A stretch of 64,000 nucleotides of DNA from Pogonophryne albipinna (taxonomy: Eukaryota; Chordata; Actinopteri; Perciformes; Artedidraconidae): positions 23,276,867 to 23,340,866 of the forward strand of contig CM053243.1 of NCBI GenBank assembly GCA_028583405.1. The letters are read 5' to 3'. A program made the position numbers and the translations under genes. The stretch's first letter is position 1. Each line of letters starts with the position of its first letter. Shown in pieces: positions 36,380 through 47,790 of this stretch. The notes below the pieces were generated by a model. That model was given only the letters and a program-made list of their open reading frames with translations, was not told the origin of the DNA and did not search any database.

Positions 36380-38197
36380 TCCACAACCTTCCCACACATG
36401 ACATCATTAGCTTCATTAATGTCTGAGATTAAACATTTGTACTCGTTTTTGTGCTTTTCCGTCCTCAATATATAATTTACCTGCACCATTATAGTGTCTG
36501 TGCCCTTAATTTCAAAGCTGTGGACTTCTGCCAAGATTCTAATTCTAATCTCTCAATATAACATCACTGCAGCGATAAGATCCGTCTTCTATCTCAGCTC
36601 TTCCGCTGTCCGTTTCCTATCTGATCTCTTTCATTGCTTCCTTCTGAATGACACACAAGCACACCTGCACACACATTTTCGCTGTTACACAATACACTGT
36701 ACGTTGAAGATATGACGCCAAAGAGCATCCATTAAAGAACTCGTCTCACATATGAAAAGAACAATTTAACAACAGTTAATGGCCGTGGAATCAGACTAAA
36801 CACTCAGACATCCGCACCATCAGCTAACTGAATAATAAGCTGTAAGTGAATGTCTATAAATGGAGTCGGCTGTCAGGGTGTTATAAAGTTACCAAGTGGC
36901 ACCTCCCTCCACATCCTTCCCTTATTATTTAAGTTATCACAGGAGTTATTTTATTTAGTCAACTCTTATTTATTATGTTACATGTATATTGTGGTATATT
37001 CTTTATATGTTTCATAATTTAATTTAAGTACTCTTTGTCTTTCTTAAATTTAAAGCAGTAACTTTCTCACTAGGATCAATAAAGTACTCTTTCTGATCAT
37101 TACTCTCTAGCTATCTGAGATAAAGCTTTAACACTAAAAGTTATTCAGAATTTCAGAAGAGCTTAACAATGAATAATATTAACAGTCTTCAGCCGTGCTA
37201 GCAACTGTTTGATACTTATTGGCACACAGTTGTTTTTAGCTAAATGCTAATGCCATACAAAAATAGGCCTATAGAATTATCGTGCTACTGCACCTTACTT
37301 TAGCGTGACAGCATGCTAACACTTGCTAATAACCCCAAGTACAGAGATGCCTATAAATGGTGCTGAAAGGAATATCATTATTTTTTAAGTGTTTGGCCAT
37401 AAACCAAATTTCAAAGTTGAACTTGGCGTTCGAAAATATTCAACCTGATCTTCCAAAATAAGATCCAAAACATCTACGGATTGAGAACCTGATCTAAATG
37501 AATCTGTCAAGGCATTCAGGCTGAAAGAGGCTCTATGAGAACATGCACCTCCTGAAGTTTAACTCTGTCAACTTCTTGTCACCCACCTACTGTTTTCTTC
37601 AGCGGTAACGTAGCAACAACCGCTCAGTGGCATACTTACTCGCGCGTGCCCTAGAGCACTGCGACTGGCATTTTTTTTTCCGACTGCCACCTTAATCACA
37701 TAAACAAGAGAGAAAGATAGGAACAGAGTCGAGGAGAGCACATAAACCCTGCCAGCAGTTAAGTGTGGTTACATACTGCACACTACATCATGCAGCCTAA
37801 ACCAAACAAAGCCTCATTATGCAAGACGTGCTACATGGTATATGTATTATACACATTTTCTTTGCTTTGTCAGACTGACTGAAGAATTTAAAGTACAGTG
37901 AGGATTAATGTCTGAAAGAATATGTAGGCAAGCTGGTGTGAAGGATTTCCAGATCTTCAGGGATGGAAACACACAAGCCGCATTTCTACAGTGGAGCCAG
38001 AAAAACAAATGTCAGCATATACTCTATCAATCCTCAAATGGATCGTGTTGCTGGAGGAGGACATATAGAAAGATTTGTAACAACTTGGCAACCGAATAGT
38101 GGTTCTTACTAACAGCTCAACTGATCCATGAAGAATAAATAAACTACGTATTAACTATTACAAAAGCCCATAAATGTTGACCTATTAGAATTATAAG
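36380..38197. other. unannotated stretch with LINE tail remnant
   Basis: Holds a short LINE 3' tail-like segment at about 36960-37105 (CTCACTAGGATCAATAAAGT), close in style to the tail of the LINE at 38198-39180. Otherwise AT-rich with no coding signal. Confidence 0.45.
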
Positions 38198-39180
38198 GCT
38201 CGTAGGATGTGACAACAATCACCTCCAGCTCAACATCAGCAAGACTAAGGAGCTGGTGGTGGACTTCAGGCAGAGCAGGAAGAGGCATCTGACCCCCATC
38301 ACCATCAGGGGGGAGGATGTGGAGGTGGTGAACAGCTACAAGTTCCTGGGAGTGCACTTAAACAATAAACTGGACTGGACAGACAGCACTGATGCTCTCT
38401 TCAGGAAGGGACAGAGCAAGCTGTTCTTCCTGAGGAGGCTCAGGTCATTCAATGTGTGCACGAGGCTGCTGCAGATGTTCTACCAGTCTGTGGTGGCCAG
38501 TGTGCTATTCTTTGCCGTTGTGTGCTGGGGTGGAAACACAAACACTAGGGACACTGGCAGGCTGAACAAGCTCGTGAGGAAGGCTAGCTCTGTAGTTGGA
38601 TTACAACTGGACAATCTGGAGGAGGTGGCAGAGGGGAGGACGAGGAGGAAGCTCGACAGCATCCTAGAGAACCCCTCCCACCCACTCCACGCAGAGCTAG
38701 TGAAGATGAGGAGTACGTTCAGCCACAGACTCATCCCTCCACGACACAGCACCAAGCGCCTCAGACAGTCCTTTGTGCCTGTAGCCATCAGGCTGAACAA
38801 CAAGGGGTCAATAATGTTAAAAAAGAAAAATCACTGGACATAAATATACAGTTTCCACAACCCATGTTAATATATTAGTAGTAGACCAAATATGTAGATA
38901 GATATGTCACTATATGTACAGATGTCCATTTTCACTTGAACTCATTTCGTACTTCATAATTTAGATGACCAAATATGTATATATGCTGACAGTTATTTTA
39001 CTCTTATTTTTACTCATCTCCTATTTCATAGTCTTTTATTATTATTATCATTTAAAAAAAAAAATGTTCTTGATTTTATTTGTGTGAATCTTTGCTGTCC
39101 TGTTTTTCACACTTACTCTGTTGCTGCTTGTACAACTGAATTTCCCCACGGGGATTAATAAAGGTCCATCTTATCTTATC
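38198..39180 (+). mobile_element. 5'-truncated CR1/L2/Rex-type LINE
   Basis: Coding from about 38202 to 38843 matches the end of a LINE reverse transcriptase: NNHLQLNISKTKELVVDF, YKFLGVHLNNKLDW, then the C-terminal NPSHPLHAELVKMRSTF and RLRQSFVPVAIRLNN. The 3' end is AATTTCCCCACGGGGATTAA and TAAAGGTCCATCTTATC repeats. TTATAAG occurs at both boundaries (38191-38197 and 39181-39187), a likely 7-bp target duplication. All motifs before the thumb are missing through 5' truncation. The long open frame shows limited decay. Confidence 0.82.
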
Positions 39181-41489
39181 TTATAAGAAACCTTGCATTT
39201 GGTTATGTAAAAAAAGTGGGACCAAACGTGTCTACTGTATGAAGGGAAAAACTTTGTAAAAGCAACACTTTCACAATTATTATTTAAATATTTGCGGACA
39301 TTTTGAAAATAATAAACCAACTGAAATCAACTTAAAACAATGGCTTTTTGTCGTATTTTCAATATAGCAGAACAAGTTGCCAGACCTTATTTAACTTTCA
39401 AGTTAAACACTGCTTGAAGTGCAACCTTAAGCAATTCTTTATGTCAGCTCACTTGCTTGTTGGCCGACTTGCACGCTGGTACAGATCTGTCATGAAGTCT
39501 TATGTGTCATGACAACAAGTGTGACTCATAAATTGTTTTATCATGTACTGTACATCAGCCTAATGAGAATGAGCTGGCACAGGGGTCCACCTCATGTAGA
39601 CATGCAGCAGTGGCCTTGTCAACTCATTAGTAAAGTAATCAGAAACTGGTGATGTTTCTAGGTGTGTCGTCACTTTGGGATCGGTGTGGAGAGTTTTGTG
39701 ACTTCAGTACTGGCAGTCTCGACCTGAGTGGTGTTAACCCTGGACCACAGCACCATGATGGACTGCCCAGCTGAGTGGCTTTGACAGGGAAGTCCATATA
39801 GATACACCTCCTTTAGCCCCACTGTGTGACTGGGTGGCTGTGTTACTGCTCCTCTTATCTCCACCTGGGTGGCTTCAAGTCTACTGATGGTTCTATTTTA
39901 TTTCCCAGTGACATATACAGCTGGCATAGTCATACAGAAATATCTACAAAGGCACTCATGCATAAAGTCAGACAGATGCAAGGCAAAGACAGGCTGTTCT
40001 GTACAGTACCAGTGGAGCTGGAGACAGCTGTGCAGAAAACAGTGTGTGTGAGTGCATGTGCGTGTTGGACTCAACAGAGCCTCAGGACCGGTCAGATCAT
40101 CGGTCAGATCATCAGTCAGACCGCGTCCCGACACGAGAAGGTCTTGCTCATGGAGGAGCTGTACTGTCATTCCACGCTCCAGTTTGCACCCGTTAACAAG
40201 CACCCAGGACGTCCTCATCACCAAACACATGGGGAGCACTTTTAAAGATGCTGATGATACGGGACGGCACAGCTTCAAGGTCGCAATCAGTGACAGGAAC
40301 TGGACTACAACATTGTTTTCTGCTGACCATGTGTCATTACCTCCGCCAAGGAGAATGTTCTTGTTGAATGTTGTCGCCTCTGTGTGTCTGTTCATTTGTC
40401 AGTTTTAAGAAAAAAAACTAGAAAAAGAACTCGTTCAATTTTGGAGAAGCATACTAACAGAGTATCACTTTCATTAATACTGTGGGATTGCCTTTGTGCA
40501 GCATTTACATGGTTTCAGAAAAATGAGTACCTGACTGAGAAATTAATGTGCACTGCCCCTCAAGTCCAACAACCACTCAGAAACAGCTATCAACATGTTG
40601 TTGAATAATCGTAGGGTTATGATTAAATAAAACACAGTGTCCATGTTGTTTCAATATTTCTACTTAAATATCATGCACATTATCCCAATTTGAAGAATGA
40701 CTTCCCAATTTAGGAAGTGGGACCTACCAAGTAGCATATGAAGGGTGTTAGCAGAATCTGCACTCTGCAATATTCTTAGAAGACGATGAACATCAAGTAA
40801 ACATCTGAGAAGAAAAGGACATGTTTGCCTCCGAGCTGTGGCTGTTATCAGAAAGTGTTCCCTGTCTTGTTTTGACCGGCTGGGGGTTTTCTTGACTTCA
40901 TTGTATACAATGTTCTGTTTGTCTCACATAAACCAACTCACTTTCAACACTTAATCTTGAAACTAGAAAACATTTTTGTGAAGAAAGGTCTCCGAGCCAT
41001 ATTTCAATGGACACAAGGGACAATAAAAAAAGGTTTTTATGGTTGACTCACCTCCTTGCATTTCATAGTAGTTCTACATTTATTTTGTATTACTCTGCAT
41101 GGAAATTTTCCCTGGTTAAAAGCCACTTGAAGGCATATGCCATCGGGAATTTAAGAGTGTTGTTGCTTGAGATAGATTAACCCAAATGAGGATGAGTCCC
41201 TGATGATATTCTTTTACATGTTAAGCGTGACATTTATTGCAATTGAAACCTAATAAAAATGTTTCCAAAACTTGGTTTTCAAACTGGTAGCTCTTTATTC
41301 CAACACAAAAACAAAACACTATGAAATTCAAATTATTACAAATGAAAATGATTTAAATACATCCATGAAAATGTATTTAACTGGTTATATTTCACAGTGA
41401 GTAAGGAGGGCATTGTGCCCTTTCATACTTTGGGGAAAAGCTTTAGTTCACATTTAAACCTAAGGGCAAAATAATTACTTGCCATGTCA
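39181..41489. other. unannotated stretch with minor repeat traces
   Basis: ACCTCCGCCAAGGAGAATG near 40340 resembles a very common fish dispersed repeat but is short. The open frames at 39826-40245 and 40052-40408 overlap one another and show no recognisable domain or splice context. Confidence 0.4.
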
Positions 41490-41589
41490 TCCGGGACTCA
41501 TAGAACCGTAGTTACAGCCGTAACTATCGTTCTATTTCGTCCCTACTGACCGCCAGAGGCGGTGCTTTAGCACTGGATGACTTATACCA

Positions 41590-42455
41590 AACATGTCATG
41601 AAGAATCCAAGCCCTTGCTCACTACCGGAAGCAGCGGAGCTCGGCAAAAAGACCACGCCCAAAGAATGGGGAGTGGCGAAATTAATCCGATAAAAACTGG
41701 AGAATGTGCCAGAAGACGCCCACGACGCCGCGGCACAGATGATCTCCAGGTGCACCACTCTCAGGGCAGCCCAAGATGTTGAGATGCTCCTTGTAGAGTG
41801 GCGCCCTGATGGCAGGGGGCGGCCACTGGCCCCGTAGGCATGTGAGATGGTATCGACAACCCAGTGGGGCAGCCGCTGGTTAGAGGGCACAACCTCCTTT
41901 AGTGCCACCATGGCAAAATCAAGAGCTGCTCCGACTGCCGTATACAGGCAGTAGCCTCGATATACGCCCTTTGGGCACCCACAGGGCACAGCAACTTCGA
42001 CGTGCAGTTCTCCTGAATGTCAAAGCGTGCCAGCTGGGCAGGCTGATTGAAGTGGGTTTGTGGAAGCACCCTGGGCATTAATGCCACATTTGCCCAAAGG
42101 GCAACACCTGAGAGTCCCACCTCGGGCATGTATCGTTTACGGAGAGGACATGCAACTCCCCAACTCGCTTCCCTGAGGCTATGGCAAGCAGAAATGCTGC
42201 CTTCGTGGGCAGCCACCTAAACCCCACCTGGGCCAGTGGCCCGAAGGGAGGAGATGATAGGGCATCCGGCAGCAGGGGCAGGTCCCAAGCTGGAGCCCTC
42301 GGGGTGCTAGGGGGACGCTGCCGTAAAGCCCCTATTCAGGAAGAGGGACACCAACCTGTGGCACCCCGCCGTGGCGCCGTCGGCCCGAACATGTCGGGCA
42401 GAAATAGCAGCCACATAAACTCTCAGAGTGGAGTGAGAACGTCCACTATCTAGAA
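41590..42455 (-). pseudogene. DIRS tyrosine recombinase remnant
   Basis: Frame pieces carry the family's landmarks in order: SHSTLRVYVAAISARHVRAD (start, about 42430), ASGKRVGELH with the first catalytic arginine (about 42150-42180), LCPVGAQRAYIEAT, then HSTRSISTSWAAL with the H-x-x-R box near 41800, and FYRINFATPHSL with the catalytic tyrosine near 41692. The reading frame is broken at least three times, including a premature stop after LILPWWH. In DIRS elements this enzyme inserts the circular DNA copy. All catalytic positions can still be recognised although the protein cannot be made whole. Confidence 0.75.
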
Positions 42456-42880
42456 GGGACTGCTGCCTGGGCAACAGTGTACATGCTGTCCCAAGGAACA
42501 AGCACATGCTTGCCCCCCAGTTGGGGTAGAAAGTGTGTGAGTGCAAGCTGCACAGCCCGAAGCTCTAGCACGTTGACATGGCTTGCACCCTCCTGGGCAG
42601 ACCACTGACCCTGAACAGTCACTGCACCCCACCCTGAGAGACATGCACCTATGCTGACTGTCTCCTGGCAGGATGGGATGGCGCCCATGGGCACGCCCAT
42701 CAGGAGATAGGCCATGCCCCTCCAGCGTGACAGAGAGTGGAGGCAACGCTGCGACACCCTGACTTTCCTGTGCCTGTGCCACTTGGCGTCCAAGTGAAGG
42801 CTGTTCAGCCACATCTGCATGGAGCGCAACGACAGCGGGCCTAAGGGCCCGACGGCCGAGGCAGCCGTCAGTCTGCCCAA
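42456..42880 (-). pseudogene. DIRS reverse-transcriptase thumb and RNase H remnant
   Basis: One open frame reads ALGRLTAASAVGPLGPL, WLNSLHLDAKWHRHRKVRVS and GVPMGAIPS, the thumb region, then SIGACLSGWGAV, QWSAQEGASHVNVLELRAV and THFLPQLGGKHVLV, the RNase H core. The first catalytic aspartate, normally in TDASL.GWGA, is replaced (SIGACL, about 42649). The palm with its catalytic aspartates is absent: the frame passes from gag directly into the thumb near 42880. A second junction after DSMYTVA leads into recombinase sequence, so the end of RNase H is also missing. Confidence 0.75.
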
Positions 42881-43660
42881 TGCCGGATTCTGCTGCAGAG
42901 AGGTAGAGACAGCCAGCATCAGATGGGAGAGGGAGTTCCCGTTAAGACCCGTGCGTGCCGCTGTGTCGTAGGCCTTACAGAGCAGCTTGTCTGTGACCCG
43001 CACTGAGGCCGAGGGCACCTGGAATCAGGAGCCACAATCTGGGAGGCAATGGCAGGCTCAATGGATGGCAAGCGACCCAGCCCCCCCTCGCCGGATCCTG
43101 CATGGCAGCAGAGTGGGAGAGGGCCCTGCTGTCTCTCCAGCATGCACGGAGCTCCCTCAGGTACTCCTCTGAAGGAGGAACAGTGGGAGTGACAGGTGCA
43201 GGGTTATGCCTGAAGAAGGCGCTAGCCTGAGCCGAGTCGGCCTGTGGAACCTGAAGCTGCAAGCGTACCAGGGCCGCACAAATAATGGCCACCATGGAGG
43301 CATCCTCCGTGCCCTGCAGAGAGCTCTGAGCAGAGGAGTGGGCAACCTCCTCGGGGGTGAGCGGGCCCCCCCTCCTCCCCCCCTTCATAGAAGAGGTTTA
43401 GCCGGAGCCACTAGCGACATGGCATCCTCAAGCAGAGGTGTGGCAACTGAAGGAGGGCCAGGCGGCAAGCTAGTAGCCCCCACACCGGCCCCTGGATGAA
43501 GGGCCAACAGGAGCGACTTTGTCTGCTCCATGACGGCAGCTAACCGATCCACCTTAGAGGACAGCCTGTTTCTAGTCCTCTACCTGGGGGGTGAACCCAT
43601 AGCCGTCAATCCATCAAGTCGCTGGGAACGGCCAGACTGAGCTGGAGGAAGTTGTGACGA
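42881..43660 (-). pseudogene. DIRS gag remnant, main part
   Basis: Frame pieces read VPPSEEYLRELRACWRDSRA, LPSIEPAIASQIVAPDSRCP and VTDKLLCKAYDTAARTG, then NSLSHLMLAVS. This order and wording are typical of the capsid-like protein of fish DIRS1 elements. At least two frameshifts separate these pieces. The upstream end is cut at 43677 by an inserted element, and the remaining N-terminal part is found beyond it at 44800-44940. Confidence 0.7.
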
Positions 43661-43676
43661 GGAGAAGTGCCACTCT

Positions 43677-44799
43677 TGCCCCTTTCACACCAACGCGTTT
43701 TCAGCTCCGGCTCGGAGCTGGAGCCTGAAAAGAGCCAGTTTTTCCTGTTCACACTGCAGCGGCGCCGCCTCTTAGCTCCGGAATCCGGTTCACTTCCAGC
43801 TCCAAAAAATTGTCGGTCTAGAGGCAAGAGCTTCGGAGCTAAGAGGTGGCGTCGCTTACGTCTCTCTTACGTCGAGGCGTGCAGGAAACTAAACCCACCT
43901 CCCCTGAACATGGGTCGACTGTCATGCCTGCCTACAAGCAGTAGTGCTTATAAACACACTTTATAACGTCAGGCAACACTAACCAGGCTGCGTGTGGTTC
44001 TGTTTATTTGTACCTTACTTTGACCATCCGTTCACTGTTATTGATCATTGTGGAGAGCAGGCAGACTTTTTGTTTTGTATTATAGCAGCTATCGGATGGA
44101 ATCAATACATGGGCTGCACAGGTTGTCATGTCCGACTATCACAAGTAGAATCATAATAAAAATACGCCGGTAAAATGTGCCTGTAGAAAACGGTTTATGC
44201 CACAATAGGATAGCAATAGCAAGTAGTCAGTTTAGCTTCGGTTGCTATGCTAACATCACCCATTTTATACCAGAGAAACTTTCATAACAGCGTTGTGATA
44301 CCAAACAGCGTCAATTCAGACTGACACACATTCGCTTAAGGGGAACTGGGGATATTTATCAGCTGCTTGTGTGAGTCGGACAGTGAATACTTTACAGCGG
44401 CCGCTGCAGTGTGAGCTAACCGGGAGCTAACGGGAGAATAAACTCCCGTGGAAGAGCAGCCAACACTGCAGCGGTCGGTAAATGCCGCAGAAACACATTA
44501 ATAAACAATGAACCACGGCACTCTGGAGAAAAGTATAAGGTTGGAGAAGTCGTTATTTAATTTAATCTGGCTTCGTGTGATTAAAAGCAACACGATCATC
44601 GACCCGACGCAGTTCCCGGTTGTTGTGAGCGCCGTAATGCCGTTGGGGAGCAAATCAGCGATGTAAACGGTGACGTCATGACGCAGCAGCGGCAGCTGTG
44701 GGCGGTGTGAACAGAGCGGGAGCAGAAAAGGGAAACCGGAGCTGAACCAGAAAAGCTCTAGCTCGGAGCTAGAAAGGGAAAAGCGCTGGTGTGAAAGCC
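43677..44799. mobile_element. inverted-repeat element inserted in DIRS gag
   Basis: Ends CCTTTCACACCAACGCG on the left and CGCTGGTGTGAAAG on the right. The left 120 bp resemble the Harbinger-like element at 32938-34121 (TTCACACCAAC, GGAGCTGGAGC, CCTGTTCACAC, GGAATCCGGTT), but the middle is different and longer. No transposase and no clear target duplication. DIRS gag continues on both sides. Confidence 0.65.
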
Positions 44800-44945
44800 G
44801 CATCTGAGCGCCCGAGGCATGAAGCTACAGCTCATGCAGGCGCTTTGCGTGAGACCCTCCCTCAAATGCTCGAGGCCAAGGCAGAGGGGGGCAGCGGTCA
44901 TGGCCGTCCTCGGGCTCAAGAGAAGCCATACAGGCGCTACATGAA
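44800..44945 (-). pseudogene. DIRS gag N-terminal zinc-knuckle-like fragment
   Basis: The minus frame reads LCLGLEHLREGLTQSACMSC then SFMPRALRCG, matching the C..C.G.EH......C..C start of fish DIRS gag proteins. The next residues are interrupted by the element at 43677-44799; gag resumes with KSGTSPRHNFLQL. Confidence 0.6.
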
Positions 44946-44969
44946 TGAGCCATTCTGTAGGTAGCCGGA

Positions 44970-45880
44970 TGCAGCGTAGCCGGGAGCGGGTACGAGAACA
45001 CAGCCTTCCCCAGCTAGCTGCTGAACGGAAAGAGTAGAGCAATGCTCCTACTCGCCGAACACAAAGAGGGATGTAACTACACCCACGTTACCGGCAGAGG
45101 GAGCGGGAGTGAGAGCACTGCCTTCACCTAGCTGGATTAAATAAAGAAGTTTAACAGGACAGCTTAGCCGGGCGGCTGCTGCTAGAATCAAGCAACACGT
45201 CTACCAGGAGCGGGGCGAGAACACTGCCTTCACTGGTTGAGTTCATAACGAATGCCAGGTGCTCCCGGGTACGAGAACACAGCCTTCACCAGGCAGCTAC
45301 CTGCTGAACAGAAAGAGTAGAGCAATGCTCCTACTCGCCGAACACAGAGAGGGATGTAAATGACCTACACCCACGTTACTAGCAGAGGGAACGGGAGCGA
45401 GAGCACTGCCTTCACCTAGCTGGATTAAATAAAGAAGCTTAACGGGGCAGCTTAGCCAGGCGGCTGCTGCTAAGAATCAAGCAGCACGTCTACCGGGAGC
45501 GGGGGCGAAAAACACTGCCTTCACTGAATGAGTTAAACAATGAAGCTCAACAGAACACGCCAGATGTTAGCCAAGCGGCCGCTGCTAACAATCAGAGCAA
45601 TACGTTACAGGGAGCGGGAGCGAGAGCACTGCCTTCACCAGCTGAGTTTAAATAAAGAAGCTTTAACAAAACATGCAAGATGTTAGCCAAGCGGCTGCTG
45701 CTAACAATCAAAACAACACGTTACCGGGAGCGAGAGCACTGCCTTCTCCTGCTGAGTTAAATAATGAAGCTTAATAGCAAGGCGTTAGCCAAGCGGCTGC
45801 TGCTAACAATCAAGTGAGATCAAGTCAAATAACACAAATGTTTAAGACCAGACAACTAGCTTCTAAAGAAGAGAACAGCA
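44970..45880 (-). repeat. tandem leader repeats of the DIRS element
   Basis: About nine imperfect units of roughly 105-125 bp, each with GGGAGCGAGAGCACTGCCTTC, a GAGTTAAATAAAGAAGCTTAA segment and AGCCAAGCGGCTGCTGCTAA. One larger block around CAATGCTCCTACTCGCCGAA is duplicated (near 45040 and 45325). Another unit lies beyond the satellite at about 47960-48140, showing the satellite and its insertions sit inside this leader. Confidence 0.8.
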
Positions 45881-45896
45881 CAGAGCCGTATTAACA

Positions 45897-46333
45897 GTAG
45901 TAACCATGGCCAGTGCTTACACGGCATAGAACCGTAGTTACAGTAGTAACTATGGCCAGTACTTACACGGCATAGAACCGTAGTTACAGTAGTAACTATG
46001 GCCAGTACTTACACGGCATAGAACCGTAGTTACAGTAGTAACTATGGCCAGTACTTACACGGCTTAGAACCGTAGTTACAGTAGTAACTATGGCCAGTAC
46101 TTACACGGCTTAGAACTGTAGTTACAGTAGTACCTATGGCCAGTACTTACACGGCTTAGAACCGTAGTTACAGTAGTAACTATGGCCAGTACTTACACGG
46201 CTTGGAACTGTAGTTAGTAACTATGGCCAGTACTTACACGGCTTAGAACCGTAGTTACAGTACTAACTATGGCCAGTACTTACACAGCTTAGAACCGTAG
46301 TTATAGTAGTAACTATTGGCAATAGTTACTACT
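45897..46333 (+). repeat. 46-bp palindromic satellite, left block
   Basis: About nine units of exactly 46 bp where measured (ACGG at 45921, 45967, 46013, 46059). Each holds GAACCGTAGTTACAGTAGTA followed by ACTATGGCCAGTACTTACAC. The core CCGTAGTTAC..GTAACTATGG is an imperfect palindrome. The same GAACCGTAGTTACAG sequence is part of the DIRS right terminus at about 41505. Confidence 0.88.
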
Positions 46334-46341
46334 GTAACTAC

Positions 46342-47700
46342 CAGCGACGTGCGGTCAGGGGAGGCAGGTGAGGCAGAGCCTCACTTGTCATTCTCCAATG
46401 TAACGGAAAAAAAGAATAATAATAATAATAATAAAATGTGTCCACTGATCTGTGTTGTAAATGTGATTTCTGTTTGATTCCAATCGCTTTTTATAGTAAA
46501 AATCGGCTAATTTGCCGAGCTCCGCTACAACTACGGGGAGCGATGAGATTGAGAAGTGAGGCAGGGACGAGCTCTGCCTCACAGAAGCCCACAGTAACTT
46601 GCTGGAGCACGGGCACTAATGTAGCGCGGGCACTTATTTTGTGAGCGCGCTCAAGCCAGTTACTGTGTGGTGAGGTGAGGCACAGATGAGCTCTGCCTCA
46701 CCTCAGAATGCGTCACCCCACAGAAACTGTCTGGAAAGCGGGCACTAAGCGCATGCCTGCACCATCTCACTGTATGTCACCAATGTAATGTTTGTAGATC
46801 CCTTTATTACATTTATCCTCGCCATCCATAGTCTCTAAATAACTTATTTCACGTATATATGATATTTAAGCTCGCTGGTCTCATCATACAACGGCAATGA
46901 AAAAAGCACCAGGGGAGGCAGCCACAACCTCTGAAGCACTGAAGGGGGCACAAGTGAGCCCACAGGTTCTTGTTGCTACTGTTATTCTACGCAGAGACGG
47001 TAGACGCAACAACAAGCTAGACTTTTGAAACTAGAGGAAGATAAGGAGGACTTTTAAAAAAAGTAATAAAGATTGTTGTCCAGAGGGATAGCATGGACTT
47101 CATCTTCAAGTCAAGGTAAGACCACATTTGTAATGAAAATTGGATCTTACTAAGAGAGAACAATCCAATATTTAGATTTTGGTAGGCTATCCTTTTGTTG
47201 AACGGTCTGTTTAAAATGAATCGAAGCATCAGACTAAAAAAGCTTTTGAAAATAACAGAATATTTCGATTAAAGGTGGGGTAGGTAAGTTTGAGAAACCG
47301 GCACGATATACACTTTTTGTTATATTCCATGGAATGCTCTTAACATCCCGATAGCAATGAATATCTTAAGTGCTTTGACAAAAAATACATAAAAACATTT
47401 CATCTGTGGAAGCCGTAATACTGTAAAAAGCACGACCACTCATTTTAGCCGGCCCGGCTAAAATAACCTGCCTGCCAGCCTTCCATCTGTGCACAAACTT
47501 ATCTCGTGCCCTCATTGGTCATGTGCGCGTTCGTGTGTGTTGGAGGAGGGGCTGTGTATTTTCAAATTCTAGCGCACTCGAGCTGGTTTCTCCAAAATTA
47601 CCTACCCCGCCACCTTTAAGGTCAAAATATATAATATTTGTAAATCTGATTCTGAAAGAGTCAGTGCCTCACCAGCCATGAACCTCACCGCACGTCACTG
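46342..47700 (+). mobile_element. hAT-type non-autonomous element
   Basis: GTAACTAC flanks both sides (46334-46341 and 47701-47708), a perfect 8-bp target duplication within the satellite. Ends are CAGCGACGTGCGGTCAGG and, complemented, CAGTGACGTGCGGTGAGG, 16 of 18 matching. Subterminal GGTGAGGCA occurs near both ends. 1,359 bp with no transposase frame. It contains a complete TTAA-family MITE. Confidence 0.85.
47273..47615 (+). mobile_element. TTAA-family MITE, copy 3 (nested)
   Basis: TTAA at 47269-47272 and 47616-47619 frames AGGTGGGGTAGGTAAGTTTG and ACCTACCCCGCCACCT. 343 bp, the shortest complete copy, inside the hAT element. Confidence 0.85.
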
Positions 47701-47790
47701 GTAACTACAGTTCTAAGCTGTGTAAGTACTGTACTTACACGGCTTAGAACCGTAGTTTCAAAAGTAACCGTGGCCGGTGCTTAAAAGTGT
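47701..47790 (+). repeat. 46-bp satellite, right block
   Basis: The satellite continues after the hAT insertion (ACACGGCTTAGAACCGTAGT) and fades by about 47790. The first part, GTAACTACAGTTCTAAGCTG, is in reverse, so the array contained an inversion point at the hAT insertion site. Confidence 0.75.

Noticed and set aside
35963..36475. 170-codon plus-strand frame with repeating HLAEGA/LILRRG
   Set aside because: Product of the minisatellite inside a hAT MITE, with no real protein signal.
39826..40408. Overlapping open frames as a possible gene
   Set aside because: No recognised motif, both strands are open together, no convincing splice sites, and repeat traces lie nearby.
45897..46333. Regular repeats suggestive of a CRISPR array
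   Set aside because: Units are directly adjacent with no unique spacers, the genome is vertebrate, and the unit comes from DIRS terminal sequence.
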